DNA of 64,000 bases from NCBI RefSeq assembly GCF_030272615.1, contig NC_081406.1, positions 143,151,041 through 143,215,040 on the forward strand. The letters run 5' to 3'. The stretch is from Cryptomeria japonica. Taxonomy: Eukaryota; Streptophyta; Pinopsida; Cupressales; Cupressaceae. Below are positions 22,416 to 33,449 of the stretch, piece by piece; within the stretch, counting starts at the first letter, position 1, and the number at the start of each line of letters is the position of its first letter. A program made the position numbers and the translations under genes. Under the pieces are notes generated by a model. The model was given only the letters and a program-made list of their open reading frames with translations. It did not search any database and was not told the origin of the DNA.

Positions 22416-23735
22416 TTGGAAAGAAACCCTAAAGCCACCATGGGGGATATGAGTTATTTAGAGATGGATAGAGTACTTTATGCCACCAAGGAAGAGCTTG
22501 AAACCCTTAGGGTCAGATTTAAAGCTTCACAAGTTAAAAGCAGAGAGTTGACTGAGAAACTATTGGAGATATCTAACAATAGTTCTTCATATGAGGCCAA
22601 CATTAATGCATTGGCTGAAGAATTGGAAAAAGTGAATGGTGAAAAGATAAATCTGAGGATAGAACTTGAAGCCCTAACAATCCATATGAGTCAAGATCTT
22701 GAAGAAAAGAGGGTAGCTGAAGACCTAATCAAAGAGAGAGATCATGAGATTGCCAAGATTAAGTAGGAGAATGCAACTTTGCATGAACATTGGTATGAGG
22801 AAAAGGAAGAGAAGGAATCTTTGCAGCTAGATCTTGAAATGGCAATGTCTCTAAGAGAGACTCTGACAAAGAACAATAAAGATCTTACCAAAGAGCTTAC
22901 GGAGGCTAATGGGAAGCTTAGAAAGTTCAATAAGATTTATTCTATGTTGGATGAGCGGATCCAATCTCAGAGGATGAAAGGTGAAACATCTGAACTTGGT
23001 TTCAATACATCTAAGAAAGGAGAATCTTCTGGTACTAAGAGCAACATGCACAAAGGTAAAACTGATCCTAAGGCTAACAAGCCTACCGGTAAGAAATATT
23101 TCAAACCTATTTGCTTTATCTATCACAAACCTGGACATACTACTAATGTGTGTAGAAGAAAACCTAATGAGAACACAAGATATAATGCAAATGCTAGGTA
23201 TATGTCTAGAAGATTTGAAGGTCATTGTTTCACATGCAACATGTACAGACATATATCAGCTGAATGAAAATATGGAGAAAACAATTTGGCACCTCACATG
23301 AATCCAAGACCTAATGGTGACTAGAGAAGGACCTATGACAACCGGGGAAACATGAACTGCCAGAAACTCTATGTCAATCAGTTCAGTCCATATGAAATAG
23401 AAAAGGTAACAAATGTGATTTGCACTATTTGCAATAATTATGGACATGTGGCTATGAATTGTAGAAGGATAAGTGGAAGAGGTAATGCAGAACCTTGAAG
23501 TTCATCTGGGATGGCTTGCTATCATTATCATAAAATGGGACACATGGCAAAGTTCTATAGAACTAGGAAGAACAAAATGGTTAATCAATCTGAAGATCAG
23601 AAAGGTAAGCAGAAGATTGATGTTGAGGAAACCAAAGTGGAGATGAATAGAATCTGGAAAAAGAAGAGTGAGGACAAGCCTATAGAAGAATCTAACCCTT
23701 CACCTAGTGTGGAGAATCCTGCACCAAAGAACTAA
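22416..23735 (+). pseudogene. gag relic with coiled coil and four zinc-knuckle positions
   Basis: The first 116 codons and, after one stop at 22764-22766, the next 160 or so form a Glu/Lys/Leu-rich coiled coil (TKEELETLRVRF, ELTEKLLEI, LEKVNGEKINL). Four CCHC-type boxes follow: CFIYHKPGHTTNVC (second Cys lost), CFTCNMYRHISAE (last Cys lost), CTICNNYGHVAMNC (intact) and CYHYHKMGHMAKFY (two Cys lost). Stops lie near 23265, 23322 and 23497. A Lys/Glu tail ends at 23735. The protein would package element RNA. Four knuckle positions is more than the one or two usual in plant LTR elements. Confidence 0.75.
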
Positions 23736-24228
23736 GATTTTCAACAAGCCTAAGGGAAGCATAGCGATAAATCCACTTCCAGACCCCTTCAAGAGTGTAT
23801 GGTAAAAGAGTTTTGCATTTAAAGTTGTTTAGTGAGAATTCTTGATATCATTGTCTATCAGTTTTCTAAAGGATTATTAGTTGGTTATATACCTGTCGGA
23901 ATAGGTGAATTTTTTTAAGCGATATATTAGGGTTTGTTAACCTATCGGTTGAGAAATTAATGTAGTGGGTAAGTTTATAAAAGAGAGTTTTACTAAGTTA
24001 TTTTTACCCTAATTACATTCAAAGAAGATTTTTTGAGAACCTGCAGAGAGAAAAAGAGAATTGCTAGCTGATTGTGAATGGATGTGTTGTGGATCGAAAG
24101 TTGAATTGGATTCGAAGATTAGAGAAGGCGAAATGGGTGTGCATTTGAGAAATCAATCAGAAACCTTGCCAACGTGAAGGGAATAAGGTATTCTTTTGTT
24201 AATCTCTCTCAAATCAATTTTATCCAAA
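23736..24228 (+). promoter_or_regulatory. Internal promoter-like and leader region
   Basis: Non-coding. It includes TATAAAAG at 23976-23983, followed by a purine-rich leader (gcagagagaaaaagagaa at about 24042) and an ATG at 24229 in the context CCAAAATGGC, which is favourable for plant initiation. This looks like a separate transcription start for the second reading frame, as an inference from sequence alone. Confidence 0.4.
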
Positions 24229-27200
24229 ATGGCATCGTCGTCTAAGAAAGCGGAGAGACTTATGATTACTATTGAACCTATGGAGTCTATGGAATCAGAC
24301 AAAATAGTATCGTATAAAGCATTGTCTCAAGTTCCTGATGGTGTTATGATCAAAGGTGATTTATCCAGTTATATTGACTATAAAATTGAGGATTTGGGAT
24401 CACTATCAATCTATTCACAACTCAAATCGTTGTGTGGTAAAATAGGGAAAACCAAACTGAATTCATTAGGGTTTATGAAAAAGGTTTTCATAATGTGACA
24501 TATTTTCTTGAAGATTTTGAAGAAGAGAATGTTAGGATAATTATTAGTCGTGTGCATGGAGAGAATATGTATCTTGATAGGCTGCACACAATCACAAAGG
24601 AAGCAATTCATGTAGTGACTAGTTTTTGGCAAACCAAGGAAGTTCCAAAGCTGAGGACAATTTCAAAAGATACTGTGATTGCATTGACTCAGACAACCAC
24701 TGACAGTCGTGCATTTTTGGTCAACAACATTACAAATCAAGCAGACAGATTTGCAACTATTGTCATTGGTTATAGGATATTCCATTCAAGCAGGATGAAC
24801 AGTGTGCCATTTGTCATTGTGCATGTAGCTTACAGGATGATTGCAAAAAATGTTGATTACCATTTATGTGAGGCAATAAGGAGCCAATTGATGTTGAACC
24901 TTAAATCAATCAAGAAGGAAAATAGTCAAAAGTTCAAGTATGGTCAATTGTTGATTAGTCTATTCTTCTATTTTCAGAATTTCCTACCAGGAATCGGTGA
25001 CATTCAATGGTTGAAGGACATACCAGTTACAACTCAAATCAAGAACAACATTAAGGTTGTAAAGAACATATTTCATGTGGCCATGAACAAATATTTTAAT
25101 GAATTTCAAAATAAGATGAGCATGAGGTTAAGGCTACCTGAAGATGTCGTGAAACACTTTGCAAAAGACATTTGTTTCACAATTACCACAAAATTTTGCC
25201 TTATGGAGGTCGTTGAACCCAAGGAAGATGAGATGGAAGAAATGAGTTATGAATTCAACTATAACATTAATCAATAATGCCAACAACCTTTTGGCATCTC
25301 CCAAGGATAATAAGAAGAAAAGACTGGGAACTTACCAGGAAAGGAATGCACCTGCTCAACCTAGTAGTGCCAAAGAGAAGAAGAAGAAGAAAGTTGAGCA
25401 AGAACCTCCTGTGTCCACTAGAACAAGGGTGACCAGAAGTGTTCAAGTAAAAAAGGAACCGAAACCCAAAGTATATGCTAAGAATCAGACTGCAACAAAG
25501 AAGAGAGGTACGCAACTCATTCTTCAAGTAAAATCTGAGGATACTGACACTAAAGAGGAACCCAAGAAGATGAAATTGACTGGTAAGAAATCCAAACCAG
25601 TAGGAGACATTTCAAAGTAAAGTACTCCTATTAATGTTACATCATACAAGCCTATGACTGATTTTGAGAGGACATTAAAAACATTAGGGAGGAAACGGTT
25701 TGATAATGTGAAATAATGTTTTGATTCATTTGATGATAAACAGAAACAACAAATTGTTCAAGAGGTAATCAATAACTTATGTCAATACAATCGGTTGCCT
25801 TAAGATATTGAAAAGGATATTTCTGATTCTTTGTATTTTATTCTTGCAAATAAATGGAAAATAGCTCTAGAATAAGATCAAGAAATTTTTGATAGATTTT
25901 CATTCAATATTTTCTTGAGTTACCTAGAGATGAATTATTAGAATTGCTTGATAATTTCAATGGACAGTTTCATTCCAAATCAAGAAGAATGAAGTTATTG
26001 GTTGGAAAGGTTCAATCTATTGAAATTAATACTCACCAGATAGCTAAAAATATTCAAAGGATGCATGAGCAAATGAGGTGTTATTAAGATGACCAAATAG
26101 AGATTGGATTTCAACCAGAGCTAGATGAAGAAGAGGTTATTACATCGGATGTTGTCTATCTTATTAAGAATAAGGATGACACTACTTCTCCACTGGTTAT
26201 TTTCTTTGTAGATGATAATGAAGAAATCCAGGACACTATTGATACAACTGGTAATATCATTGAACCAGTTAAGGAACTTGTACAACAACCAGATATTACT
26301 ATTACACAGGAAATAATCGAAGCACTGGTCAATGAACCTAGTGTGGCTATTCAACCGCCACCAAAAAAAGAACACCAAGTTGAAAATCAACTGCCACCGG
26401 TTATTATCGATACATAAGAGAAACATATAGAGGCAGAGAAAGAGAAACCGGAGAAAGATATTGAAGTGAAGGAAACTGAACAGAAAAAGGAAGAAGTGAA
26501 AGATAAAACAAAGGAGAAGATAGCAGAGAAAACAAATGAAAAGGAAAAAGCAAAGGAGAAGAAGTAACCTGATGATGAGGATGACTCACTCAGTATACAA
26601 GGTCCAATTGATGTCGACAAATTGAGCACATCTAAACTTATGGAGATTTCTACAGTGATGCAATCTAGAGCTAAAAAAAAAGGCTAAAAGAATAGAGAAA
26701 AGACGTAGAAACAATTCAAAATATTGTTGATATTCTATCATCTCCTACCAGAGACTGACATTGGCAAATTGACTACCCCTATCAGCAATCTTGGCCAATT
26801 GGTTGCTGATGCCTCTGACCAACTGAAGTCCCTTGAAGAAGTTGCTCAGACTTTAGCTGAGAATAATTACAGAAAGAAGAGGGGAGAGCAATTATTGATA
26901 GATATTGATATAGGGAAGATTGCTTTATCTCTGAATAAAGATGTTTTGAGAACTGCTATTGAAACTGGAGGAAGGATACTAGCCTATACATCTAATGTTT
27001 TATTTTTCTATCCTGATTTGAAGAAGAGGCGAGAAGAGAAAAAACATGAACTGGAAAAGATATGTACTGCTTACATACCTTTATAGGATTTAGCCTTAAT
27101 TTTTGGCAAATCAGTTGATAATTTGCAACATCGGTTAGATGTTTATGATTATGAATAGGTTAAGAGACTTGGATCCTTGAAAGAACTAAAGAACCATTTG

Positions 27201-27467
27201 AGACCTAAAGTGGACATCTTACAATGGGCATACAAGGATCATGCAGAAGCGGTTTTGGCAACTCTAGAGATGAGCATAGTGGATGCGATGGAAGAATTCA
27301 CGGCACAAGTTATGACAACTATTGAGAGCACTGAAACATTATTGGGAACATGGGATTATGATTTTACTCAGATGAAGATTATTTTCAAGATTCTTGAAAA
27401 TTGCAGTGAACACTCCTTGAAAAACTCTTATATTTATATATATGTAGTTTTCTTATGCAAATTTTGA
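24229..27467 (+). pseudogene. Unknown ORF in the pol position (family member B)
   Basis: About 1080 codons with several frameshifts and stops. Order: a Ser/Lys start (MASSSKKAERLMITIEPM); a folded-looking domain from about 24350 to 25230, with a frameshift near 24490, containing LHTITKEAIHVVTSFW, TTTDSRAFLVNNITN, VIVHVAYRMIAKNVDYHLC and KYGQLLISLFFYFQNFLPG; a very basic stretch (25300-25620) with KKKR and KEKKKKK, possibly nuclear signals; an acidic/Pro region (26120-26400); a Lys/Glu repeat region (26405-26570); and a helical C terminus (26730-27467). No polymerase, integrase or protease motif is present. The first domain loosely follows the order of blocks in the relics at 9799-10541 and 62416-63110. 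Function unknown; it might be a second structural or nuclear-import protein. Confidence 0.6.
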
Positions 27468-27516
27468 TATAATATATATGTATTTTTACTTTTCAATTTG
27501 GCATTGTTGTCAAAGG

Positions 27517-27662
27517 GGGAGTAGAAATATGTATGTGTTGTGAAAATTTTGTATGTATTGTTAAGGGGGAGTAGAAATATGTTTGTACAATTTTTGTAAG
27601 CACACTTAGTTGTAAAGTTATAAAAATTTCTAAGTGTTGCCATCAATGCCAAAGGGGAAAAT
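27517..27662 (+). other. Repeated polypurine tracts before the 3' LTR
   Basis: AAAGGGGGAGTAGAAATATG occurs near 27516 and, with one change, near 27563. A final AAAGGGGAAAAT at 27651-27662 directly adjoins the LTR and is the probable plus-strand primer. Confidence 0.7.
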
Positions 27663-27780
27663 TGTTGGCTTGATGATGATTTTTGCAGTAGATGACTTTA
27701 TGTGTTGTCATTGATGGCACATGTATACACACACATATGTTCACATTGTCATAGTTATCTTAGTTAAGATAAAATGGTAC
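27663..27780 (+). repeat. 3' LTR, truncated to 118 bp
   Basis: Matches the first part of the 5' LTR with a few substitutions, then stops at GTAC, where PPR sequence resumes. About 1 kb of LTR is missing. Confidence 0.85.
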
Positions 27781-28260
27781 ATATCATACAATTATTTCAA
27801 TATCATACAATTGTTCCAATATATGACCAAATCCCTTTCAAAAAAATTGTCAAAATAGTTCACATGCCTTATGAACCCCTACACTTTTTGCATACTTGTC
27901 TACTAGGGAACTTGCAACAAAATGGGACAAAATGTCATTTTGATTATCCTTTTCAACACATGTAGGAAGGATGTTGGCAAAGGTTATGGAATTTGGCTTT
28001 ACACAAGGTCTAGTTGTATTTGCTTAAAAAAATTAAGGAATTTTTATACCCATTTTGCATGTTCTATAATCATTACAAACTATAAAACTATGGTCTTTTG
28101 AGGAATTTTTTCCAAATAGTTGGCATGCCTTATATATGCTTCTATATTTTTCATACATAGTGGTCACTTTTATGAGATGACATGTTAATGACAGCTTCCC
28201 TAATGGTATTGTATTACGTGATGCCATCTTCAACCATTGTTGCAATTACTTGCAATGAAA
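27777..28260 (-). pseudogene. PLS-class PPR relic, right of the retroelement
   Basis: Minus-strand wording includes TTMYEKYRSIYKACQLFGKN (about 28170-28110), NSITFANILPTC (about 27990) and SLVDKYAKSV-like sequence (about 27910). Bases 27777-27969 duplicate 21058-21234 at roughly 94% identity by eye, with an extra 20-base internal repeat (atcatacaatt...). Stops are frequent. Confidence 0.6.
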
Positions 28261-28399
28261 AAAAATTAGGCACTTGTAAATAGTAAAAACCTTTGATTGA
28301 TCCACTCATCCACTAATGAAATCCTTCTTTATTCAAATAAGAATGTTAAACATGAAAACCATTATTATATAGGTTATTCTAAGGAAATGAGACCTTGAT
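28261..28399. other. Flank of the chromovirus insertion
   Basis: Non-coding. The last five bases (ttgat, 28395-28399) are the left copy of the target duplication. Confidence 0.6.
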
Positions 28400-29949
28400 T
28401 GATGGGGAGGCATTCTCAAAGAGAGTTTCACCTTGCTAAATAGGTAGTTGGGTGATATTTTTATGGTCTCCTTCCACTCTTTACTTTGTCATGTAACAAT
28501 CCAAAATGATCAAAATCTCTAGGAGTGCTCCCTATCAAGTTGTGCCCAATAGTTGTTTCAAGCTTGATTGAGATTCATAATGGTAAATCCAACCATTATA
28601 CTATCCAACTCTCCAACATGTACTTGCACAGGTCTTAGGGGTGATTTATAGGTGTTTCAACTCCAGCCAATTGATTCTTCAACTGGTTTTCCACCATTTC
28701 CTCATTGCTTCCTTGTTCTCCTATTTTCTAGGCCTAGTAGCCCTAGAGCCCCAATTAGCCCTAACTCACCAGTTTTGGGCAGTTATTCAAAACTCACTCA
28801 AAGGACCTCCCAACATCTTTGGTGATCTAAGTACCCTTTTGGATGAAATTTTGAATCCACTAGGTGAGATAGTCAGGTATGTTCGTACTAGTACGAAACC
28901 CAAAAAAATGTCATTTATAGAGGGTTTTGGGACTTAGCAGTCTTCTCAAATGGGTTTGTTGTCTTCTCCACTCTATCACACCTCCACCCTTTCACATAAG
29001 CTCTGCCACACATTACTTTCTCAAGCCAAACACTTGGCATCCCTACAAGCATATGAAACAATTCAATCATCTTCCTAACCGGGCTATGACTGACCTCGCC
29101 TAGGAGATGATGGCAAGTTTCTTCTCAACAACTTCTAGGCCAATATAATTTATATTTACACTGTAAAAGGGTTCCATATCTCGCGTCCCAAGGGTTATTG
29201 AGCAAAACTCAAGGTATTTCAAGTTGGAACCATAACTGGGCTCTGAAACCCTTGCTCAAGCCGAGAGCAATGCAAATTTAATAACACACTGCACTAAAAA
29301 ATAGTACAAACACCTTCTGAGAGATACAATTTCATACACTAAAAAATCTTGTAAGAACAGTAGTAGAATCAGTCCATTATGTATGTACTGCTGCTCAAAA
29401 TTTGAGAAAATTCAAGGTAAAATCTGGAAAATGTCTTCACAATCTATTCAAACTTACTCAAGGATTTTGCGAACCCCTTTACAATAATTATTAGAGCATT
29501 TTATATTCCATATGGATCCTAACCAAATCTTCATCAGTTTCCTAACCACCAATGTGCTCAAAAATGCAAAAAATGCTCAAAAGTTGCAAAATGTTGTCGA
29601 GCAACAATGACAACTTTTGCTAAAATGTGCAATTTTTACAATTTATGCATTTTCACTCATCCTAAACCTCTTAGGATGACTAAATAACTTAAAATTACAT
29701 TCCTAAATTCCTAATGAGGCTTTACAAGACATTTTACATCAAAATGAAAATTTATGCCATTTTAGGCTTACAAGGGCTCATATGCCAAATTTGAGCAAAC
29801 ACATAACCTAGTTGACAATCATCCTTCAAATGCACATCCAACACACATGTTGACCCCTGAGTAGTCCATTATTCATAATACTAATCCAAAATAAGGACTA
29901 TCACACCAAAATCTAGAAAATGCACTAAAACCTAGGTGCTCCTGCACCA
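28400..29949 (-). repeat. 3' LTR of the chromovirus
   Basis: On the plus strand it reads TGATGGGGAGG...CTGCACCA. On the minus strand it is preceded at 29950-29962 by a purine tract, TTGGGGGAGTA. Confidence 0.9.
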
Positions 29950-29962
29950 TACTCCCCCAATG
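29950..29962 (-). other. Chromovirus polypurine tract
   Basis: Minus strand TTGGGGGAGTA immediately before the 3' LTR. Confidence 0.75.
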
Positions 29963-30009
29963 AGAAAGAAGTCAAGTGACTCCTTGAGGTAACAAAGAAA
30001 GGGGAATTA

Positions 30010-30549
30010 CAAGCTTAGAAAATTTGTTTTAGGTACCCAAGTAGCCTCAGATGTTGGAAGGTTCTACCATTTGATCAAATGCTCCATATAGGCGGCGTGT
30101 CTTGCCTTCTTGAGAACTCTAGAATCTAACACATTCTCGGCTTGTGGCATGGTTGCAGGTGGTAAGGGCAGGTCTAAAAGTGCTTGAGATACCTCTAAGA
30201 CTCTTCTACATTCCTCTGGAAGTGTGCCCTTATACTGCACCAAGTCTACAACATTGAATATAAGAGATAAAGCCATATCATCGAGTAGGTCTAGTTTGTA
30301 TGCATTGTGTCCATACTTGGCCAAGACCTTACAAGGTCTAATCATCCTCATCTGAAGTTTACTAGGGACACCTTTCTAAAGACTTGCTTTGTTCAAATGA
30401 ACCATGACCAAGTCCCTAACAACAAATTGTATATCCTTTCTTTTCTCATCTACTTTTTCTTTGATATTTTGAGAGGTGTCTAGTAGGGTTGTCCTAACCT
30501 GCTCATGAATCTCTTGCATGGATTAAGACATGTCCATAGCATGTCAAAT
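30010..30549 (-). pseudogene. Integrase C-terminal region and chromodomain
   Basis: The frame from 30351 covers the integrase tail (CKVLAKYGHNAYKLDL) and the start of a chromodomain (ENVLDSRVLKKARHAAYMEHLIKW). The codon after that Trp is TAG at 30064-30066, but the same frame continues with SEATWVPKTNFLSL, the rest of a chromodomain-like module. One substitution therefore cut the domain. 30352-30549 holds the preceding integrase part, with stops. Chromodomains target chromoviruses to particular chromatin. Confidence 0.8.
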
Positions 30550-31281
30550 CTATTGTCCCATATTTCCAACATCTCTGAGCTCCAAAAACTCTTTGGGATG
30601 AAGGCCATACACAATCTCAAAGGGGTTCTTACCGGTTGATGTATTCACATTGTCATTATAGGCAAACTCAGCTTGATGGATGATCCAATCCCAAGCTTGT
30701 CCATACTCCTTTGTCAAACACCTAAGAAGGTTTCCAAGGGTTCTATTGAGCACCTCTATTTTTCCATTCGTTTGGGGATGATAGGCTGAACTGAAAGACA
30801 AGGTAGTATCCAATCTCTCCCATAAAGTCTTCCAAAAATGACCAATAAACTTTGTATCTCCATCTGATACTATGTTGATAGTTAAGCCATGAATCCTAAT
30901 GACTTCCTTGAAAAACAAATGAGCAATATGACTAGCATCATGAATCACCTTACATGGAATAAAATGGGCCATCTTTCTAAATCTATCAACCACAACATAG
31001 CTCCTATCGAAACCTAATTTGGTCTTAGGTAAACCAACAACAAAATCCATACTTATACACTCCCATGACCAGTTTGGGATAGGTAAATGCTGATAAAGAC
31101 CAGCATTAGAAGAGGTACCCTTATCTCTTTGGAAAACCACGCATTTCTCCACATATTTCCTTATATGTCTTTGCATCTTAGGCCAATAGTAGAATCTTTG
31201 GACAAGTTCCAAAGTCTTGTTCAAGCCAAAATGCCCACTTAGGCAACCATTATGATTCTCTTGCATCAATTTTTCTCTCAT
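30550..31281 (-). pseudogene. Chromovirus integrase core, 243-codon open frame
   Basis: An uninterrupted segment holds most of the integrase. The zinc-binding region is HFGLNKT...YYWPKM...KCVVFQRDK, where the second Cys of the CxxC pair has become Phe. The catalytic core has the Asp of SMDFVVGLP, the Asp of VSDGDTKF and the Glu of NGKIEVLNRT. The 5' end (about 31281-31480) is broken by stops. The catalytic triad is intact, so damage is in the DNA/zinc-binding part. It follows RNase H in the same order as in other Gypsy pol genes. Confidence 0.85.
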
Positions 31282-31479
31282 TGACCCTTTAGGTACACAA
31301 AGTTGTCCTCCTTTAAATAAAAGACCATCTTGTAAGGTTAAATCTACCTATTCACTATGAAAATGATTTCTAAACTCTTGACAAACCTTGTAGGCAGCAA
31401 CAAAGTCTCCATCCTCTTGATATAACCCCTTGAAACGATCCAGTCCAATGATCTTGAGCTGCACTTCTTGCACTATTAG

Positions 31480-31880
31480 AAACCTTCTACTTAATGCATC
31501 AACAACTTTATTGCATTGTCCCTTCTTGTTTTTAAGGTAAAGTTACTCCAAATACTCTACCCATTTAATATGCCTATGATTCAACTTTTCTTGTGAATTG
31601 AGAAAGCTAAGAGATTGATTATTAGTATAAATGACAAATTATTTAGGCAACAAATAATGCCTCCACTTCCTAAGAGATTGAACAAGTGCATACAACTCCA
31701 AATCATAAAAGTAATACCTTTTCTTTGCATCATTGAGCTTCTCACTGAAAAATGAAACTGGTCTATTGTCTTGGCTAAGACTGCTCCAACTGCTATATTG
31801 CTTGCATCACATTCAATGGTGAAGAGCTTGTCAAAGCTTGGAAGAACTAGTACCAGTTGAGTAGCCACCTTTGTCTTCAA
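31480..31880 (-). pseudogene. Chromovirus RNase H relic
   Basis: LFTIECDASNIAVGAVLAK near 31820 is the first catalytic-Asp block of a retroelement RNase H. Downstream blocks (PLFLN-equivalent, then a YTDN-like LIINL segment) are in shifted frames. It would remove the RNA template during reverse transcription. Confidence 0.7.
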
Positions 31881-31901
31881 GAGATCAAATCCTCTTTGTG
31901 C

Positions 31902-32745
31902 TTATTTTGTCCATTGGCACTTAGTCTTCACACCTCCTTTGATTGTGTCAAGCATGGGTGCACATATCTCACTGATTCCTCTGATGAACTTCCTATAGAA
32001 TTGTGCCAAGCCATGAAAAATCCTTACTTCACTTGTTGTCTTAGGTGTAGGCCAACTGATTATGGCTCCCACTTTAGAGGCATCCATCTTCAAATAACCT
32101 CTTGATATTACAAACCCAAGGTATATCAACTCCTATTTCATGAACTCACATTTCTCCAAATTGATGGTTAGTTGCTCATCACATAGTTTCCTCAATACAA
32201 TTTCTATATTCTTAAGATGTTCATCTTTAAACTTTCTAAAAATCAAGATGTCATCTAAATAAACAACAACAAATTTACCAATATAATCCTTGAGTACTTC
32301 ATTCATGAGTCTCATGAATGTGCTAGGGGCATCTGCGAGTCCAAATGGCATAACAAGCCATTCATAAAGCCCTTCTGTGGTCTTGAATGTTGTATTCCAT
32401 TCATCTCCCTCCTTGATTCTGATTTGGGGGTAACCACTCTTGAGGTCTATCTTGGTGAAGTATTCAACACCTCCTAAATAATCCATCAAATCTTCATTTC
32501 TCGAAATGGGAAATCTATACCTGATTGTGATCCAGTTTATGGCTCTAGAATCAGTGCAAAGTCTCTAAGTACCTCCCTTCTTTGGGGCCAAAATGATGGG
32601 TACTACACATGGGTTGCTGCTCTTCCTTATTAGACCATTGTCCAAGAGTTCTTGTATTTTCTTAGCTACCTCCTTGTTCTACTCTAGTGTCATTTTATAG
32701 GCTGCCTTATTAGGCAATGAGGCTCCGGGTATGAAGTCAATTTGG
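31902..32745 (-). pseudogene. Chromovirus reverse transcriptase
   Basis: The frame 32489-32133 contains [15 protein letters not shown], a [14 protein letters not shown] block and the catalytic box [12 protein letters not shown]. After a stop, [15 protein letters not shown] and the thumb block [14 protein letters not shown] follow to 31902. The N-terminal fingers (APKKGGT, RAINWIT, RYRFPI) lie upstream to about 32745 with stops. The catalytic YLDD is intact. Confidence 0.85.
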
Positions 32746-32949
32746 TGAGTTATGGAACATTGAGCCCATCACTGATAATGTCCTTGAATTGTTTTAGAAT
32801 CTGTTGTACTTCATTGGGAATGCATACTTTCTTCTCCTTGCTTTCTTCTTTTGGTTTTACTACAATTACGAACCCCACTACTTCTTCTTTGAGTGTGTTA
32901 ATGAACTCCTTCTCACCAACTAGGAGCACATTAGGACCCTTTGATCTTC

Positions 32950-33440
32950 CCTCTTCTTGGTCTCCTATGGACTGAATTTTATAGGTGATTTCATCCATTT
33001 GAAAAGTATAGGCATTCTTTTCCCCATGGTGTATTTCTTTTCTGCCAAACTGCCAAGGCCTACCTAGGAGTAGGTGGCAAGCATCCATTGGCAAGATGTC
33101 ACACAAGATTCTATCCTTGTATCCTCCTATATTTAACTCCACCCAAGTTTGTTCATTCATAAGAACATGTTGCCCCTTGTTGAGTCAAGTAACCTTATAA
33201 GGATCACTATGTGGGATTCTTTGTAGGCTGATCTTACTCACTGCTTCTTCTGATACTATGTTATTAGTGGACTCTGAATCCACCACCACTCTACATACTT
33301 TTCCCATAATCTTGCATTTTATCCTAAACAAGGATCTCCTTTGTCTAGGTTCCTCCTTAACCAGTTCCTTAATCAAGACCCTTCTTATCATGAGATTTTC
33401 TCCAACCTCTAAATCTAAACTCACTTCTGATGCCTTCATG
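32950..33440 (-). pseudogene. Chromovirus aspartic protease, active-site Gly lost
   Basis: VVVDSESTNNIVS near 33290 is the active-site block. The usual third residue of the D-S/T-G triad is Glu here. The distal block MDACHLLLGRPWQFG (about 33075) is intact, and a stop lies near 33187. The replaced Gly makes cleavage activity unlikely. Confidence 0.8.
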
Positions 33441-33449
33441 TTTGCTGCA

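Larger units (their letters stand above)
21235..27780 (+). mobile_element. LTR retroelement with gag, no pol and a captured-type ORF
   Basis: The order is 5' LTR (1143 bp), initiator-Met primer site, gag with coiled coil and zinc knuckles, about 490 bp non-coding, a decayed reading frame of about 1080 codons, repeated purine tracts, then only 118 bp of 3' LTR. No protease, integrase, RT or RNase H motif is found in any frame. The TGTTGG LTR ends and the gag style suggest a Copia (SIRE-like) origin, which is inference. Such an element would depend on a relative for reverse transcription and integration. Confidence 0.75.

Noticed and set aside
26121-26629. Minus-strand frames rich in Ser/Phe
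   Set aside because: They are antisense reflections of the Lys/Glu-rich part of the plus-strand ORF.
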